A DNA stretch of 64,000 bases from an uncultured SAR86 cluster bacterium (GTDB lineage Bacteria > Pseudomonadota > Gammaproteobacteria > Magnimaribacterales > Magnimaribacteraceae), in NCBI GenBank assembly GCA_938075195.1, contig CALJGK010000010.1, positions 1 to 64,000 of the forward strand, given 5' to 3'. The notes below the pieces were generated by a model, which was not told where the DNA came from, ran no database searches, and saw only the letters and a program-made list of their open reading frames with translations. Of this stretch, positions 55,892 through 64,000 are shown piece after piece (the stretch's first letter is position 1; each line of letters begins with the position of its first letter). The position numbers were made by a program, and so were the translations under genes.

Positions 55892-55924
55892 ATATAAAAA
55901 TTATAGAATATTTAAAACTATAAT

Positions 55925-56713
55925 TTACCAATTTAGTTGAGATTTAGATTTTGGTATCTTATATTTTTGAGGATACTGGGGTCCAATAAAAAAAAGACCT
56001 GACGATTTTACTGTCTTGCCTGCAAAAGTTCTGTCTTTTAATCTAAGTATTTTATCTACCTCTTTTGGAGTGATCTCTTTTTTTCCGGCCATCAACAGAG
56101 TCCCAATTATTATTCTTACCATATGAAGAAGAAATGCATTAGCCCGAAGTTCAACCGAAATAAAATCTTTATTTTTATAAATCTTTATATCTTTCATATC
56201 CCTAATAGGAGTTTTAGACTGACAGCTTGATCCTCTAAAAGAGCTAAAGTCGTGTTCTCCTAATAAATATTTTGCTGCAAGCCTCATATTATTGACACTC
56301 AGTCTGTGCGGTACGTACAAAGATCTATCTGCCCAGAGGGCTGAGGGTGTCTGACTATTTAGTATGTTGTATAAATAAGATCTATTTATTGCCGAGAACC
56401 TCGCATGAAATGAATCATCAACTTTTTTAGACCATAAGATTCTGATGCTCTTCGGAAGATAAGAATTCACTCCTCTTATCCATTCAGATTCTGATCGGTT
56501 GGCATTAGAATCAAAATGTATAACCTGCATAAAGGCGTGCACACCTGCATCAGTTCTTCCACTGCAGAATGTCTTTACTTCATGATCTGCAACTTTACTT
56601 ATTGATGTGTCAAGATGTCCTTGGACAGTCTCATTTGTAGTTTTTTGTTTTTGAAAGCCATAGTAATTAGTACCATCATACTCAACGCCTAAAGCAATCC
56701 TGGAGTCGGTCAT
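55925..56713 (-). CDS. truA: tRNA pseudouridine(38-40) synthase
   Basis: TruA changes uridines 38-40 of tRNA anticodon stems to pseudouridine. The catalytic Asp55 is in SGRTDAGVHA. EYDGTNYYGFQKQ, FHARFSAINRSYLYNI and FLLHMVRIIIGTLL are the other hallmarks. The 262-residue length is normal. It follows the FimV-like gene directly (the genes abut) and precedes trpF by 33 nt. Confidence 0.96.
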   Translation of the reverse strand: MTDSRIALGVEYDGTNYYGFQKQKTTNETVQGHLDTSISKVADHEVKTFCSGRTDAGVHAFMQVIHFDSNANRSESEWIRGVNSYLPKSIRILWSKKVDDSFHARFSAINRSYLYNILNSQTPSALWADRSLYVPHRLSVNNMRLAAKYLLGEHDFSSFRGSSCQSKTPIRDMKDIKIYKNKDFISVELRANAFLLHMVRIIIGTLLMAGKKEITPKEVDKILRLKDRTFAGKTVKSSGLFFIGPQYPQKYKIPKSKSQLNW

Positions 56714-57049
56714 CTAACTATTAATTTTTTCAAATAAGTTGCTAACTAGCCTTTTTTCTTCTTGTGTTGGATTATCTTGTAAAAGTTGAGCTAAAAGCCT
56801 CTTAGCCTCTTTTTCCTGACCCATTTCAATTAAACTCCTAGAGAGGTTGATCTTAGAAATACGCTCATCTCCTATCTCATTTGAAATGTCTGAGGTAATA
56901 GCCGGAAGTTCCTGTTTCTTCTCGTATCGTATAGCACTTAATAACAGACTAAAAATTAAAATACCAAAAACCAGTCCGCTTACACCTTCTAAATAAACTC
57001 CTGTAAGAAAAAAAAATTCAGTTTCTAAATTTAATAAAAAATTATCCAT
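56714..57049 (-). CDS. Reduced FimV-like protein
   Basis: The 111-residue protein has one hydrophobic helix (about 15-40, GLVFGILIFSLLLSAI) and a C-terminal block KINLSRSLIEMGQEKEAKRLLAQLLQDNP, which resembles the TPR-like FimV C-terminal domain. It occupies exactly the fimV place between asd and truA. Full FimV proteins have a LysM domain and hundreds of residues of acidic linker, all missing here. The name rests on place and the C-terminal block, and the role is inferred. Confidence 0.68.
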   Translation of the reverse strand: MDNFLLNLETEFFFLTGVYLEGVSGLVFGILIFSLLLSAIRYEKKQELPAITSDISNEIGDERISKINLSRSLIEMGQEKEAKRLLAQLLQDNPTQEEKRLVSNLFEKINS

Positions 57050-57052
57050 TAA

Positions 57053-58066
57053 TTATTCAAAGATCTCTTCTGCTATTTGTATGCTATTCAAAGCAGCGCC
57101 TTTAAGAAGATTATCCGCAACTACCCACATATTTATTCTCTTATCGCTCCATAAGTCTCTTCTTATCCTCCCAACATGAACAAGATAATCTCCATCAGCA
57201 TCTGTAGCAGCCGTAGGATAGTCACCTTCATCATTAGCATAATTGATAGAGAGTCCAGGTGCTGACTTCAGCACATCAAGTACTGCCTCTTCGGTCAAAG
57301 ATTTCTCAGTTTTAATATGAATCGACTCTGAATGACCATTCAACACAGGAACTCTTACACAAGTTGCTGTAACTTGAATCTTTGAATCAAGGATCTTATG
57401 AGTTTCTTTTACTAATTTATTCTCTTCTTTGGTATATCTATTGTCTTCAAAAATATCACAATGTGGCAAGACATTATTTGCGATTTGCTTGGCATAAATA
57501 TCGGATTTTTGTTCAGTGCTTCCATGATATGAATCTAACTGAGATAACAATTCTTCAGTAGCTTCTTTTCCTGTACCTGAAACTGCCTGCAGAGTTGTCA
57601 CATCAATTCTCTGAATATTAAATGCATCATGAATTGGTTTCAATGCAACCAACATCTGGATTGTTGAACAATTAGGATTGGCAATGATTCCAGGTAGTTG
57701 ATAATCCAAAACTAGCTTTCCGTTTACTTCCGGAACTATCAGAGGAATATGTTCTTCGTACCTAAAGCAAGAAGAATTGTCCACAACTACACATCCTTGA
57801 GATACAGCTTTAGGTGCAAATTCTGCAGAAACAGATGCTCCGGCAGAAAATAGTGCCAAGTCTGTTCCAGTAAAATCATATTCAGAAAGATCTTCGATTG
57901 TGTGTTCTTTTGTTCTAAATTTTACTTTTTTTCCCTTAGATTTTTTACTGGCAAGTAGAGCAATTTCAGCATCTTGGAAAAAATTCTCTTCAAGTAATCT
58001 TAAAAAGGCTTGTCCAACCATGCCTGTAGCTCCTGCTATAGCTATTTTTCTTGCTTTTGTTTTCAT
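57053..58066 (-). CDS. asd: Aspartate-semialdehyde dehydrogenase
   Basis: Asd reduces aspartyl phosphate to aspartate semialdehyde with NADPH, supplying lysine, diaminopimelate, threonine and methionine. The N-terminal AGATGMVGQAFLRLL binds the cofactor, and the active-site cysteine is in ANPNCSTIQMLVAL. VSGTGKEA and TCVRVPVLNGHSESIHI (active-site His) follow. The length of 337 is normal. It lies 1 nt after leuB. Confidence 0.96.
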   Translation of the reverse strand: MKTKARKIAIAGATGMVGQAFLRLLEENFFQDAEIALLASKKSKGKKVKFRTKEHTIEDLSEYDFTGTDLALFSAGASVSAEFAPKAVSQGCVVVDNSSCFRYEEHIPLIVPEVNGKLVLDYQLPGIIANPNCSTIQMLVALKPIHDAFNIQRIDVTTLQAVSGTGKEATEELLSQLDSYHGSTEQKSDIYAKQIANNVLPHCDIFEDNRYTKEENKLVKETHKILDSKIQVTATCVRVPVLNGHSESIHIKTEKSLTEEAVLDVLKSAPGLSINYANDEGDYPTAATDADGDYLVHVGRIRRDLWSDKRINMWVVADNLLKGAALNSIQIAEEIFE

Positions 58067-58067
58067 A

Positions 58068-59141
58068 TTAATTTAATTTTTCAATAATTTTGTTACCCAT
58101 TTGAGACGTAGAAAGTTTACTATCTTTAGGTCCTTCTAAATCATGTGTTCTAAAACCTTCCGATAGAACTTCTTCTATGGAGTTCTCAATTGCTAGAGAT
58201 GCTTCTTTGGCATCAAAACTATATTTAAGCATCATAGCAACAGACAATATTGCTGCTATAGGGTTAGCTAATCCCTTGCCAGCAATATCTGGTGCAGATC
58301 CATGGACAGGTTCATACATGCCAGTATTATCAGAATTTAGAGAAGCCGAAGGTAACATACCTATCGAGCCAGTGAGCATGGCTGCTATGTCAGAAAGAAT
58401 ATCACCAAATAAATTACCAGTAACCACGACATCAAATTGCTTTGGATCTCTTACAAGTTGCATCGCTGCATTATCTACAAGCATATGAGAGAGTTCTACG
58501 TCAGGATAATCCTTTGAAAGCTTAGTCATGACTTCTCTCCACAACACACTCACTTCCAATACATTTGCCTTATCAACTGAACAAAGCGTCTTATTTCTTT
58601 TTTGAGCTGCTTCAAATGCGACTCTACCTATTCTTTCAATTTCATTCTTACTGTAGATCATGGTATTGAATGCAGACTCTTTATTGTCCGATCTTCCTCT
58701 TGGTTCACCAAAGTAGATACCTCCTGTTAACTCTCGTATGATTAACAAATCAAGATTTAAGACTTTTTCAGGCTTGAGAGAAGAAGAATCTGCAAGATGC
58801 TTAGATAAAATTGCTGGTCTTAGATTGGCAAATAAATCCAATTCAGCCCTCAAACCAAGCAAAGCTCTTTCTGGTCTGAGATGGTAGTCCAAGTCATCCC
58901 AGGTTGGCCCTCCAACTGCACCTAGTAATACAGCATCTGATTTTTTAGCAGCATCTAAAGTATCATCTGGAAGAGGCTTTCCTGTTTCTTCAAAAGCCTT
59001 TCCGCCAACTAGAGATTCTTCAATAGATAAATTTAAATCGTGAGATTGATTTACATGTATTAAAACTTTTTTTGCTTCATCGCATACCTCAGGTCCAATA
59101 CCGTCTCCAGGCAATATAAGAACTTGCTTTTGTTTATCCAT
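58068..59141 (-). CDS. leuB: 3-isopropylmalate dehydrogenase
   Basis: LeuB oxidises and decarboxylates 3-isopropylmalate in leucine synthesis. [36 protein letters not shown], and [12 protein letters not shown]-like [15 protein letters not shown] with the metal-site Asp are diagnostic. [19 protein letters not shown] is also conserved. The ORF track starts at 59153. I prefer the second ATG (59141), because it overlaps leuD by only 8 nt (ATGGATAA). This gives 357 residues. Confidence 0.95.
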   Translation of the reverse strand: MDKQKQVLILPGDGIGPEVCDEAKKVLIHVNQSHDLNLSIEESLVGGKAFEETGKPLPDDTLDAAKKSDAVLLGAVGGPTWDDLDYHLRPERALLGLRAELDLFANLRPAILSKHLADSSSLKPEKVLNLDLLIIRELTGGIYFGEPRGRSDNKESAFNTMIYSKNEIERIGRVAFEAAQKRNKTLCSVDKANVLEVSVLWREVMTKLSKDYPDVELSHMLVDNAAMQLVRDPKQFDVVVTGNLFGDILSDIAAMLTGSIGMLPSASLNSDNTGMYEPVHGSAPDIAGKGLANPIAAILSVAMMLKYSFDAKEASLAIENSIEEVLSEGFRTHDLEGPKDSKLSTSQMGNKIIEKLN

Positions 59142-59787
59142 TTTCTTTCTCATTTATGAAAATCCAAGGGGAATCTAAAATTCTATTTTTTTCAAATTCT
59201 TTTATTTGTTCAGAATGAGTTAGGCTTAGTCCAATCTCATCCAATCCCTCAAGAATGCATTTTTTTCTAAAGGGGTCTATATCGAAATGAGCAATTTCAC
59301 TGTCTACTGAGAAGATAATCTGGTTTTCTAAATCAATCTCAATTTGTTGTCTCTGCTCAGCAAGATTAAGTAGTTTATCTATTTCTTTTGAATCAAGAAC
59401 GATAGGAAGAAGTCCATTGTTGAAGCAATTATTATAAAAGATATCTGCAAAGCTTTCAGCTATTACAACCTTGAAACCATAGTCTAATAAAGACCAAACG
59501 GCATGTTCCCTACTTGACCCACATCCGAAGTTTTTTTTACTTATTAAAATATCAGAATCTAGAAACTTATCTTGATTGAGGATAAATTCTTTATTAATCT
59601 TTCTAAGGCTAACATCTTGACCAGGAAAGCCTTCATCTTCATATCTCCACGCATCGAATAGATTTTGTCCAAAGCCGCTCTTTTTAATTGATTTTAAAAA
59701 CTGCTTAGGAATTATCTGATCAGTATCAATGTTATCTCTTTCGAGAGGGACGGCCTGACCTGTATGAAATGTGCTGGTATTTTTCAT
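59134..59787 (-). CDS. leuD: 3-isopropylmalate dehydratase small subunit
   Basis: LeuD is the swivel-domain subunit that pairs with LeuC. The N-terminal [22 protein letters not shown] and the substrate loop [15 protein letters not shown], followed by [17 protein letters not shown], are characteristic. It has 217 residues, near the standard 200-215. It starts inside the leuC stop codon (4-nt ATGA overlap), matching the 1:1 complex. Confidence 0.96.
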   Translation of the reverse strand: MKNTSTFHTGQAVPLERDNIDTDQIIPKQFLKSIKKSGFGQNLFDAWRYEDEGFPGQDVSLRKINKEFILNQDKFLDSDILISKKNFGCGSSREHAVWSLLDYGFKVVIAESFADIFYNNCFNNGLLPIVLDSKEIDKLLNLAEQRQQIEIDLENQIIFSVDSEIAHFDIDPFRKKCILEGLDEIGLSLTHSEQIKEFEKNRILDSPWIFINEKENG

Positions 59788-61178
59788 GAAATAAATTCTC
59801 TAACATCTACAAAACTGCCTTGTATTGCTGAAGCGGCAGCTGTAGCCGGTGATACGAGATGCGTTCTGCCTCCATATCCCTGTCTTCCCTCAAAATTTCT
59901 ATTTGAAGTAGATGCGCAATGCTCCCCATCACCCAATTGATCAGGGTTCATCGCGAGACACATGGAACATCCCGGAGCTCTCCACTCAAAGCCGGATTGA
60001 ATAAAGATTTCATCAAGGCCTTCTTCAATAGCCTGCTTTGAGACTAGACCTGATCCAGGCACAACAATTGCTCTTTTAATTGTGCTGGATATCTTCTTTC
60101 CTTCTAAGATTTTTGCAGCCTCTCTTAAATCCTCTATTCTAGAATTAGTGCAAGAACCAATAAATATCTGATCTAGTCTGATATCTTTTATCCTTATCCC
60201 AGATTCAAGATTCATGTAATCAAGTGCGTGCTTCATGGAATCACTTGTAGGTTCTGGAATTGAGCCATCTATATCAATGACCATCTCCGGAGAGGTACCC
60301 CAAGTCACTTGAGGAGCAATAGAAGATCCATCAATAATTATCTCTTTATCAAAATAGGATCCCTGGTCGCTAATTAAATCCTTCCATTGGTTAATTGCTT
60401 CTAACCATTTCTCACCTTTAGGAGCAAAAGGTCTATTTCTTATGTAATCTTCTGTAGTTTTATCATACGCAACCAAACCAGCTCTAGCTCCAGCTTCGAT
60501 AGCCATATTGCAAACAGTCATTCGTCCTTCGATAGACATATTTTCTATTACAGATCCACTATATTCAATTGCATATCCAGTGCCACCTGCAGTACCAATT
60601 TGCCCTATTACAGCAAGCGTGACATCTTTAGGAGTTACACCATCTTGTAACTCACCAGAAATAGTTACTCTCATATTTTTTAATTTTGAAGTCTTCAAGC
60701 ATTGAGTGGCTAAAACATGCTCTACTTCTGATGTTCCGATACCCATAGACAGTGTAGCCAATGCTCCATGAGTAGAAGTATGAGAATCACCGCAAACGAT
60801 AGTCATACCAGGTAAAGTTAATCCTTGTTCTGGACCAACCACATGCACAATACCCTGCCTTTTATCATGAATATCGAATTGCAAAATATCATGCTCTTTA
60901 CAGTTATCATCTAGAGTTACAACTTGTAATTTAGCAACTTCATCATAAATACCTTCCAATCCTTTAGATCTGTCAGTTGTAGGGACATTATGATCTGGTG
61001 TTGCTATATTTGCTGATATTCTCCAAGGACTTCTACCTGCTAACTTAAGCCCTTCAAACGCCTGCGGAGAAGTAACTTCATGGATTAGATGTCTATCTAT
61101 GTAGAGTAAATAGGTATTATCGGCTCTTTGAGTTACCTCATGCAGATTCCACAATTTATCATATAAAGTGTAAGGCAT
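59784..61178 (-). CDS. leuC: 3-isopropylmalate dehydratase large subunit
   Basis: LeuC holds the [4Fe-4S] cluster that isomerises 2- to 3-isopropylmalate. Cluster cysteines lie in [16 protein letters not shown] and [27 protein letters not shown] is also conserved. The 464-residue length is normal. It begins 10 nt after aroC's stop. It is in the standard leuC-leuD-leuB order. leuA is not in the window. Confidence 0.96.
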   Translation of the reverse strand: MPYTLYDKLWNLHEVTQRADNTYLLYIDRHLIHEVTSPQAFEGLKLAGRSPWRISANIATPDHNVPTTDRSKGLEGIYDEVAKLQVVTLDDNCKEHDILQFDIHDKRQGIVHVVGPEQGLTLPGMTIVCGDSHTSTHGALATLSMGIGTSEVEHVLATQCLKTSKLKNMRVTISGELQDGVTPKDVTLAVIGQIGTAGGTGYAIEYSGSVIENMSIEGRMTVCNMAIEAGARAGLVAYDKTTEDYIRNRPFAPKGEKWLEAINQWKDLISDQGSYFDKEIIIDGSSIAPQVTWGTSPEMVIDIDGSIPEPTSDSMKHALDYMNLESGIRIKDIRLDQIFIGSCTNSRIEDLREAAKILEGKKISSTIKRAIVVPGSGLVSKQAIEEGLDEIFIQSGFEWRAPGCSMCLAMNPDQLGDGEHCASTSNRNFEGRQGYGGRTHLVSPATAAASAIQGSFVDVREFIS

Positions 61179-61188
61179 AATAAGGGTC

Positions 61189-62277
61189 TTAAGAAAGATC
61201 TGGAATTTCAGTTACAACATCAGCATTTTGGGCCCTATTCCTTAAAAAATGATCCATGATAACCAATGCAGTCATTGCCTCTGCAATGGGTGTAGCTCTA
61301 ACTCCTACACAGGGATCATGTCTACCTTTGACCTGAATTTGTTGAGACTCTCCTGAACTGTTAATAGTTTGACCTTCTTTATTAATGCTTGAAGTAGGCT
61401 TTAAAACTATAGATACATTAACATCTTGTCCGGTACTAATACCACCTGAAATACCACCTGAATTATTAGATAAATAACCATCAGGACTCATTTCATCTCT
61501 GGATTCAGAACCTTTTGCAGAAACGAGATCGAAACCCTTACCGACCTCAAAACCTTTAACGGCGTTGATGCTCATTAAACCTTTAGCTAAATCAGCTTCA
61601 AGCTTATCAAAAACTGGTTCTCCAAGGCCCACAGGCAGATTCGAAACAACAACTTCTATCTTTGCACCTATAGAATCACCTTCTTTTCTTAATTTATCTA
61701 TCAGATTTTCGATATCTTTTAGAACATTTTTATCAGGACAAAAGAAAGGGTTGTTATTTATTTCACCTAAATCAATACTGTTTATCTTGATATTTCCTAT
61801 TTGAGATAAATAACCAGTGACTGAAATATTTAAACGCTCAATTAGATATTTTTTTGCCACAGCTCCTGCAGCAACTCTCATTGCTGTTTCTCTAGCAGAA
61901 GATCTACCACCCCCTCTGTGATCTCTAAATCCGTATTTCTTTGAATACACATAATCAGCATGGGAAGGCCTAAAGACGTCTTTTAAATCATCATAATCTT
62001 TTGATTTCTGATCATTATTTCTTATTAATAGGCCAATAGGAGTTCCAGTTGTTTTTCCTTCGAATACACCTGATAAAATTTCTACTTCGTCATCTTCTTT
62101 TCTTTGTGTCGTATATTTTGAAGAACCAGGTTTTCTTTTATCTAATTCTTTTTGAATATCCTCTTCACAAAGGTCTAATCCTGGAGGGCAGCCATCAATT
62201 ACACATCCAAGAGCAACTCCATGACTCTCACCGAATGTGGTCACGATAAAAGAATTTCCAAACGAGTTTCCAGACAT
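61189..62277 (-). CDS. aroC: Chorismate synthase
   Basis: AroC forms chorismate from EPSP using reduced FMN. The N-terminal [24 protein letters not shown] contains a catalytic His. [25 protein letters not shown] and [29 protein letters not shown] are the other signatures. It has 362 residues. It is the first gene of the long aroC-to-purF run and is divergent from a HAD gene. Its product feeds trpF-trpB-trpA further down the same run. Confidence 0.97.
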   Translation of the reverse strand: MSGNSFGNSFIVTTFGESHGVALGCVIDGCPPGLDLCEEDIQKELDKRKPGSSKYTTQRKEDDEVEILSGVFEGKTTGTPIGLLIRNNDQKSKDYDDLKDVFRPSHADYVYSKKYGFRDHRGGGRSSARETAMRVAAGAVAKKYLIERLNISVTGYLSQIGNIKINSIDLGEINNNPFFCPDKNVLKDIENLIDKLRKEGDSIGAKIEVVVSNLPVGLGEPVFDKLEADLAKGLMSINAVKGFEVGKGFDLVSAKGSESRDEMSPDGYLSNNSGGISGGISTGQDVNVSIVLKPTSSINKEGQTINSSGESQQIQVKGRHDPCVGVRATPIAEAMTALVIMDHFLRNRAQNADVVTEIPDLS

Positions 62278-62307
62278 TTTCTTACTTATTACTTAATAGG
62301 GGGTGCG

Positions 62308-62313
62308 ATTATA
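62308..62313 (-). promoter_or_regulatory. Probable -10 element of aroC operon
   Basis: TATAAT on the minus strand lies 31 nt before the aroC start codon. No convincing -35 is visible. The 119-nt gap also has to hold the promoter of the HAD gene, whose ATG is preceded by CAGAGGAACAT, with AGAGGA as the ribosome site. Confidence 0.4.
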
Positions 62314-62396
62314 GAATTTTTAAGGATCTTGAGCATTAAATTTGATATTTAATTGGAAAATATCAATATACTTCAAATATTCAATCAGAGGAACAT

Positions 62397-63035
62397 ATGA
62401 TAAAAGCTGTATTTTGGGATTTCGGAGGAGTAATAACCACTAGTCCTTTTGAGTCTTTTAATAGATTTGAAGAACAAAATAATTTACCTAAAGATTTTCT
62501 AAGATTAGTTAACTCTACGAATCCAGATTCTAATGCTTGGGCAAAATTAGAGCGTAGTGAAGTTGATCTTGATGAATTTAACGATTTGTTCATGGAAGAA
62601 AGTAGAAAATTAGGTCATGCCACTCCAGGTAAGGAAGTAATAGCTCTTTTAAAAGGAGAAGTAAGGCCTCAAATGATAAATGCATTAAAATCTATAAAAA
62701 ATAGATTAGTGCTAGCTTGTTTGACAAATAATATTCAAGCTATGGACAAGCAGTTTGAAGGAAATGTTTCTGCGTCAGGTAAACACGATGAAGTAATGCA
62801 GTTATTTGACTTTGTGATTGAATCAAGCAAAGTAAATGTAAGAAAGCCTGATCCCAATTTCTATTTATTAGCTTGTGAAAAAGCAAATATAAGACCTGAT
62901 GAGGCTATATTTTTAGATGATCTAGGAATCAATCTAAAACCCGCCAAAGAATTAGGCATGAGGACCATTAAAGTAATTGATCCGGATGTGGCCTTAGATG
63001 AACTTCAATTGCTTTTAGACTTTCAACTGTCTTAA
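62397..63035 (+). CDS. HAD-superfamily hydrolase (epoxide-hydrolase N-terminal-like)
   Basis: The nucleophile Asp8 is in FWDFGGVI, the second motif in LTNN, the lysine in RKPDPNFY and the acidic pair in FLDDLGINLKPAKELGM. All four HAD motifs are present. The FWDFGGVITTSPFESF start and the 212-residue length are like the phosphatase half of bifunctional epoxide hydrolases and ACAD10-type proteins. Members are phosphatases of small molecules. It is convergent with the next gene, 1 nt apart. Confidence 0.87.
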   Translation: MIKAVFWDFGGVITTSPFESFNRFEEQNNLPKDFLRLVNSTNPDSNAWAKLERSEVDLDEFNDLFMEESRKLGHATPGKEVIALLKGEVRPQMINALKSIKNRLVLACLTNNIQAMDKQFEGNVSASGKHDEVMQLFDFVIESSKVNVRKPDPNFYLLACEKANIRPDEAIFLDDLGINLKPAKELGMRTIKVIDPDVALDELQLLLDFQLS

Positions 63036-63036
63036 G

Positions 63037-64000
63037 CTAAGCAACTAGACCAGCACAATAACCTGAAGACCAAGCCCATTGGAAATTAAAGCCGCCCAAG
63101 TGACCGGTGACATCAAGAACCTCTCCTATAAAATAAAGTCCTTGATGATTGTTTACTTCCATGGTTTGTGAATTAATATAATTGGTATCTACTCCACCTA
63201 ATGTAACTTCAGCTGTCCTATAACCTTCAGTAGATGAAGGTTTCACTTTCCATTGATTCAAGGAGTGGCCTATGTTTATCAATTTTTTATCAGAGATATC
63301 ATTCAAAGAATTTTCAGCAACCTCTCTCCACAAAAGCTCTTGTAACTCTAACACTAGGGACTTACTCAAAAAGGATGATAAATAGTTCCTTATTAAAGAT
63401 TTATTATTAAGTCTCTTTTCTGCAACCAGTTCTTCAGCTAAATTCCTTTCAGGCAAAAGATTTATAGTTATCTCTTGTCCGGGTTCCCAATAATTAGATA
63501 TTTGCAGTATTGCCGGTCCGCTTAATCCTCTATGAGTAAATAAAATGTTTTCTCTAAAAGATTTATTAGCACATCTGACTTCTGCATCTAAAGAAATTCC
63601 CGAAAGTTTTTCACAAAATGGCTTCAGGGAGTCGCTAAACATGAAAGGTACTAAGCCCGCACTAAGCGTATTCAAGGACATATTATATTGCTCAGCAAGT
63701 TTATAACCGAAGTCACTTCCTCCTAGGGTTGGGACAGAAAGAGCCCCTGTAGCAACAATTAAAGACTTACAATCAATCTTTAAGGCCGCTTCTCCTTTAA
63801 TATTTTTTTCATAACCTTCAACTCTATATTTCTCATGAATAAGTTTATCTTCATTATCTAAATTTATAACAGAACTTATCTCAGAGTTCTTAATAATCTT
63901 AACCTTATTAATCTCACACTCTTTAAGTAACATATTGACGATATCCTTAGCAGAATGGACGCAAAAAAGCTGATTATGCTTACGTTCTTCAAACTCAATC
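63037..64000 (-). CDS. HI0933/YhiN-family flavoprotein (partial, 5' end outside)
   Basis: The reading frame stays open to the window edge, so the track's ATG (63933) is internal. Upstream codons add about 22 residues, including CVHSAKDIVNMLLKECE, which suit the family. The C-terminal signature GEVLDVTGHLGGFNFQWAWSSG and LIVATGALSVPTLGGSDFGYKLAEQYN are typical of this FAD/NAD(P)-binding family, as is LFTHRGLSGPAILQIS. The full protein is usually about 390-400 residues, so roughly 75 are missing. The biochemical activity of the family is not settled. Confidence 0.88.
   Translation of the reverse strand, partial: IEFEERKHNQLFCVHSAKDIVNMLLKECEINKVKIIKNSEISSVINLDNEDKLIHEKYRVEGYEKNIKGEAALKIDCKSLIVATGALSVPTLGGSDFGYKLAEQYNMSLNTLSAGLVPFMFSDSLKPFCEKLSGISLDAEVRCANKSFRENILFTHRGLSGPAILQISNYWEPGQEITINLLPERNLAEELVAEKRLNNKSLIRNYLSSFLSKSLVLELQELLWREVAENSLNDISDKKLINIGHSLNQWKVKPSSTEGYRTAEVTLGGVDTNYINSQTMEVNNHQGLYFIGEVLDVTGHLGGFNFQWAWSSGYCAGLVA

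Overview
The window is a compact, AT-rich, gene-dense stretch of a bacterial chromosome. It suggests a streamlined marine gammaproteobacterium, with a SAR86-like organism as my best guess. The reasons are the gammaproteobacterial order leuC-leuD-leuB-asd-fimV-truA-trpF-trpB-trpA-accD-folC-dedD-cvpA-purF, the purL/mltF neighbourhood, AcnB-type aconitase, three large TonB-dependent receptors, low GC, and intergenic gaps that never reach 300 bp. The taxonomic call is inference; a 16S or marker-gene search would be needed. I see no rRNA, insertion sequence, prophage, integrase or CRISPR array.

Layout. (1) 1-3.2 kb: tRNA-Arg(CCU), then an acyl-CoA carboxylase carboxyltransferase subunit starting 6 nt after the tRNA, an aldehyde dehydrogenase and a strong terminator. 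(2) 3.2-6.6 kb, minus strand: a tightly packed set of a secreted TonB-C-like protein, PAPS-type sulfotransferase, APS-kinase-like P-loop kinase, small HxGH nucleotidyltransferase and D-2-hydroxyacid dehydrogenase. This is the best candidate here for an undescribed small pathway. (3) 6.7-20.2 kb, minus strand: accessory catabolic and uptake genes. They are a SAM methyltransferase, PQQ-like propeller protein, APH-family kinase, SMP-30-like lipoprotein, SnoaL-like lipoprotein, tRNA-Ser(GCU), GMC oxidoreductase, alternative oxidase, alpha/beta hydrolase, two tandem paralogous TonB receptors and a nitroreductase.

(4) 20.3-24.2 kb: iron and heme. hemH is followed by a hairpin-rich gap holding a 25-bp duplicate of the end of a Fur-controlled FecA-like TonB receptor; a small His-tailed membrane protein lies beyond. 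(5) 24.2-37.5 kb: lysC, alaS, dienelactone hydrolase, gamma-carbonic-anhydrase-like protein, two divergent Nudix genes, purL, a short MltF-type lytic transglycosylase and uvrB. (6) 37.5-48.7 kb: tRNA-Asn(GUU), a four-cysteine PD-(D/E)XK nuclease, cysS, gltX, a cyclophilin, lpxH, an unknown membrane protein, an SOS-box-controlled umuDC pair, DUF1289-miaE and acnB.

(7) 48.7-62.3 kb, minus strand: fifteen closely spaced genes from aroC to purF, probably one long transcription unit. It links chorismate, leucine, the aspartate family, tryptophan, fatty-acid, folate and purine synthesis with tRNA pseudouridylation and cell-envelope proteins. FimV is reduced here to a 111-residue remnant. (8) 62.4-64 kb: a HAD hydrolase and the 3' part of an HI0933-family flavoprotein that runs off the window.

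How it works together: the housekeeping half is conserved anabolism. The accessory half suggests TonB-dependent scavenging of organic substrates followed by hydrolysis and oxidation, with an alternative oxidase as a possible non-pumping electron outlet. Iron uptake is under Fur, and error-prone repair is under LexA.
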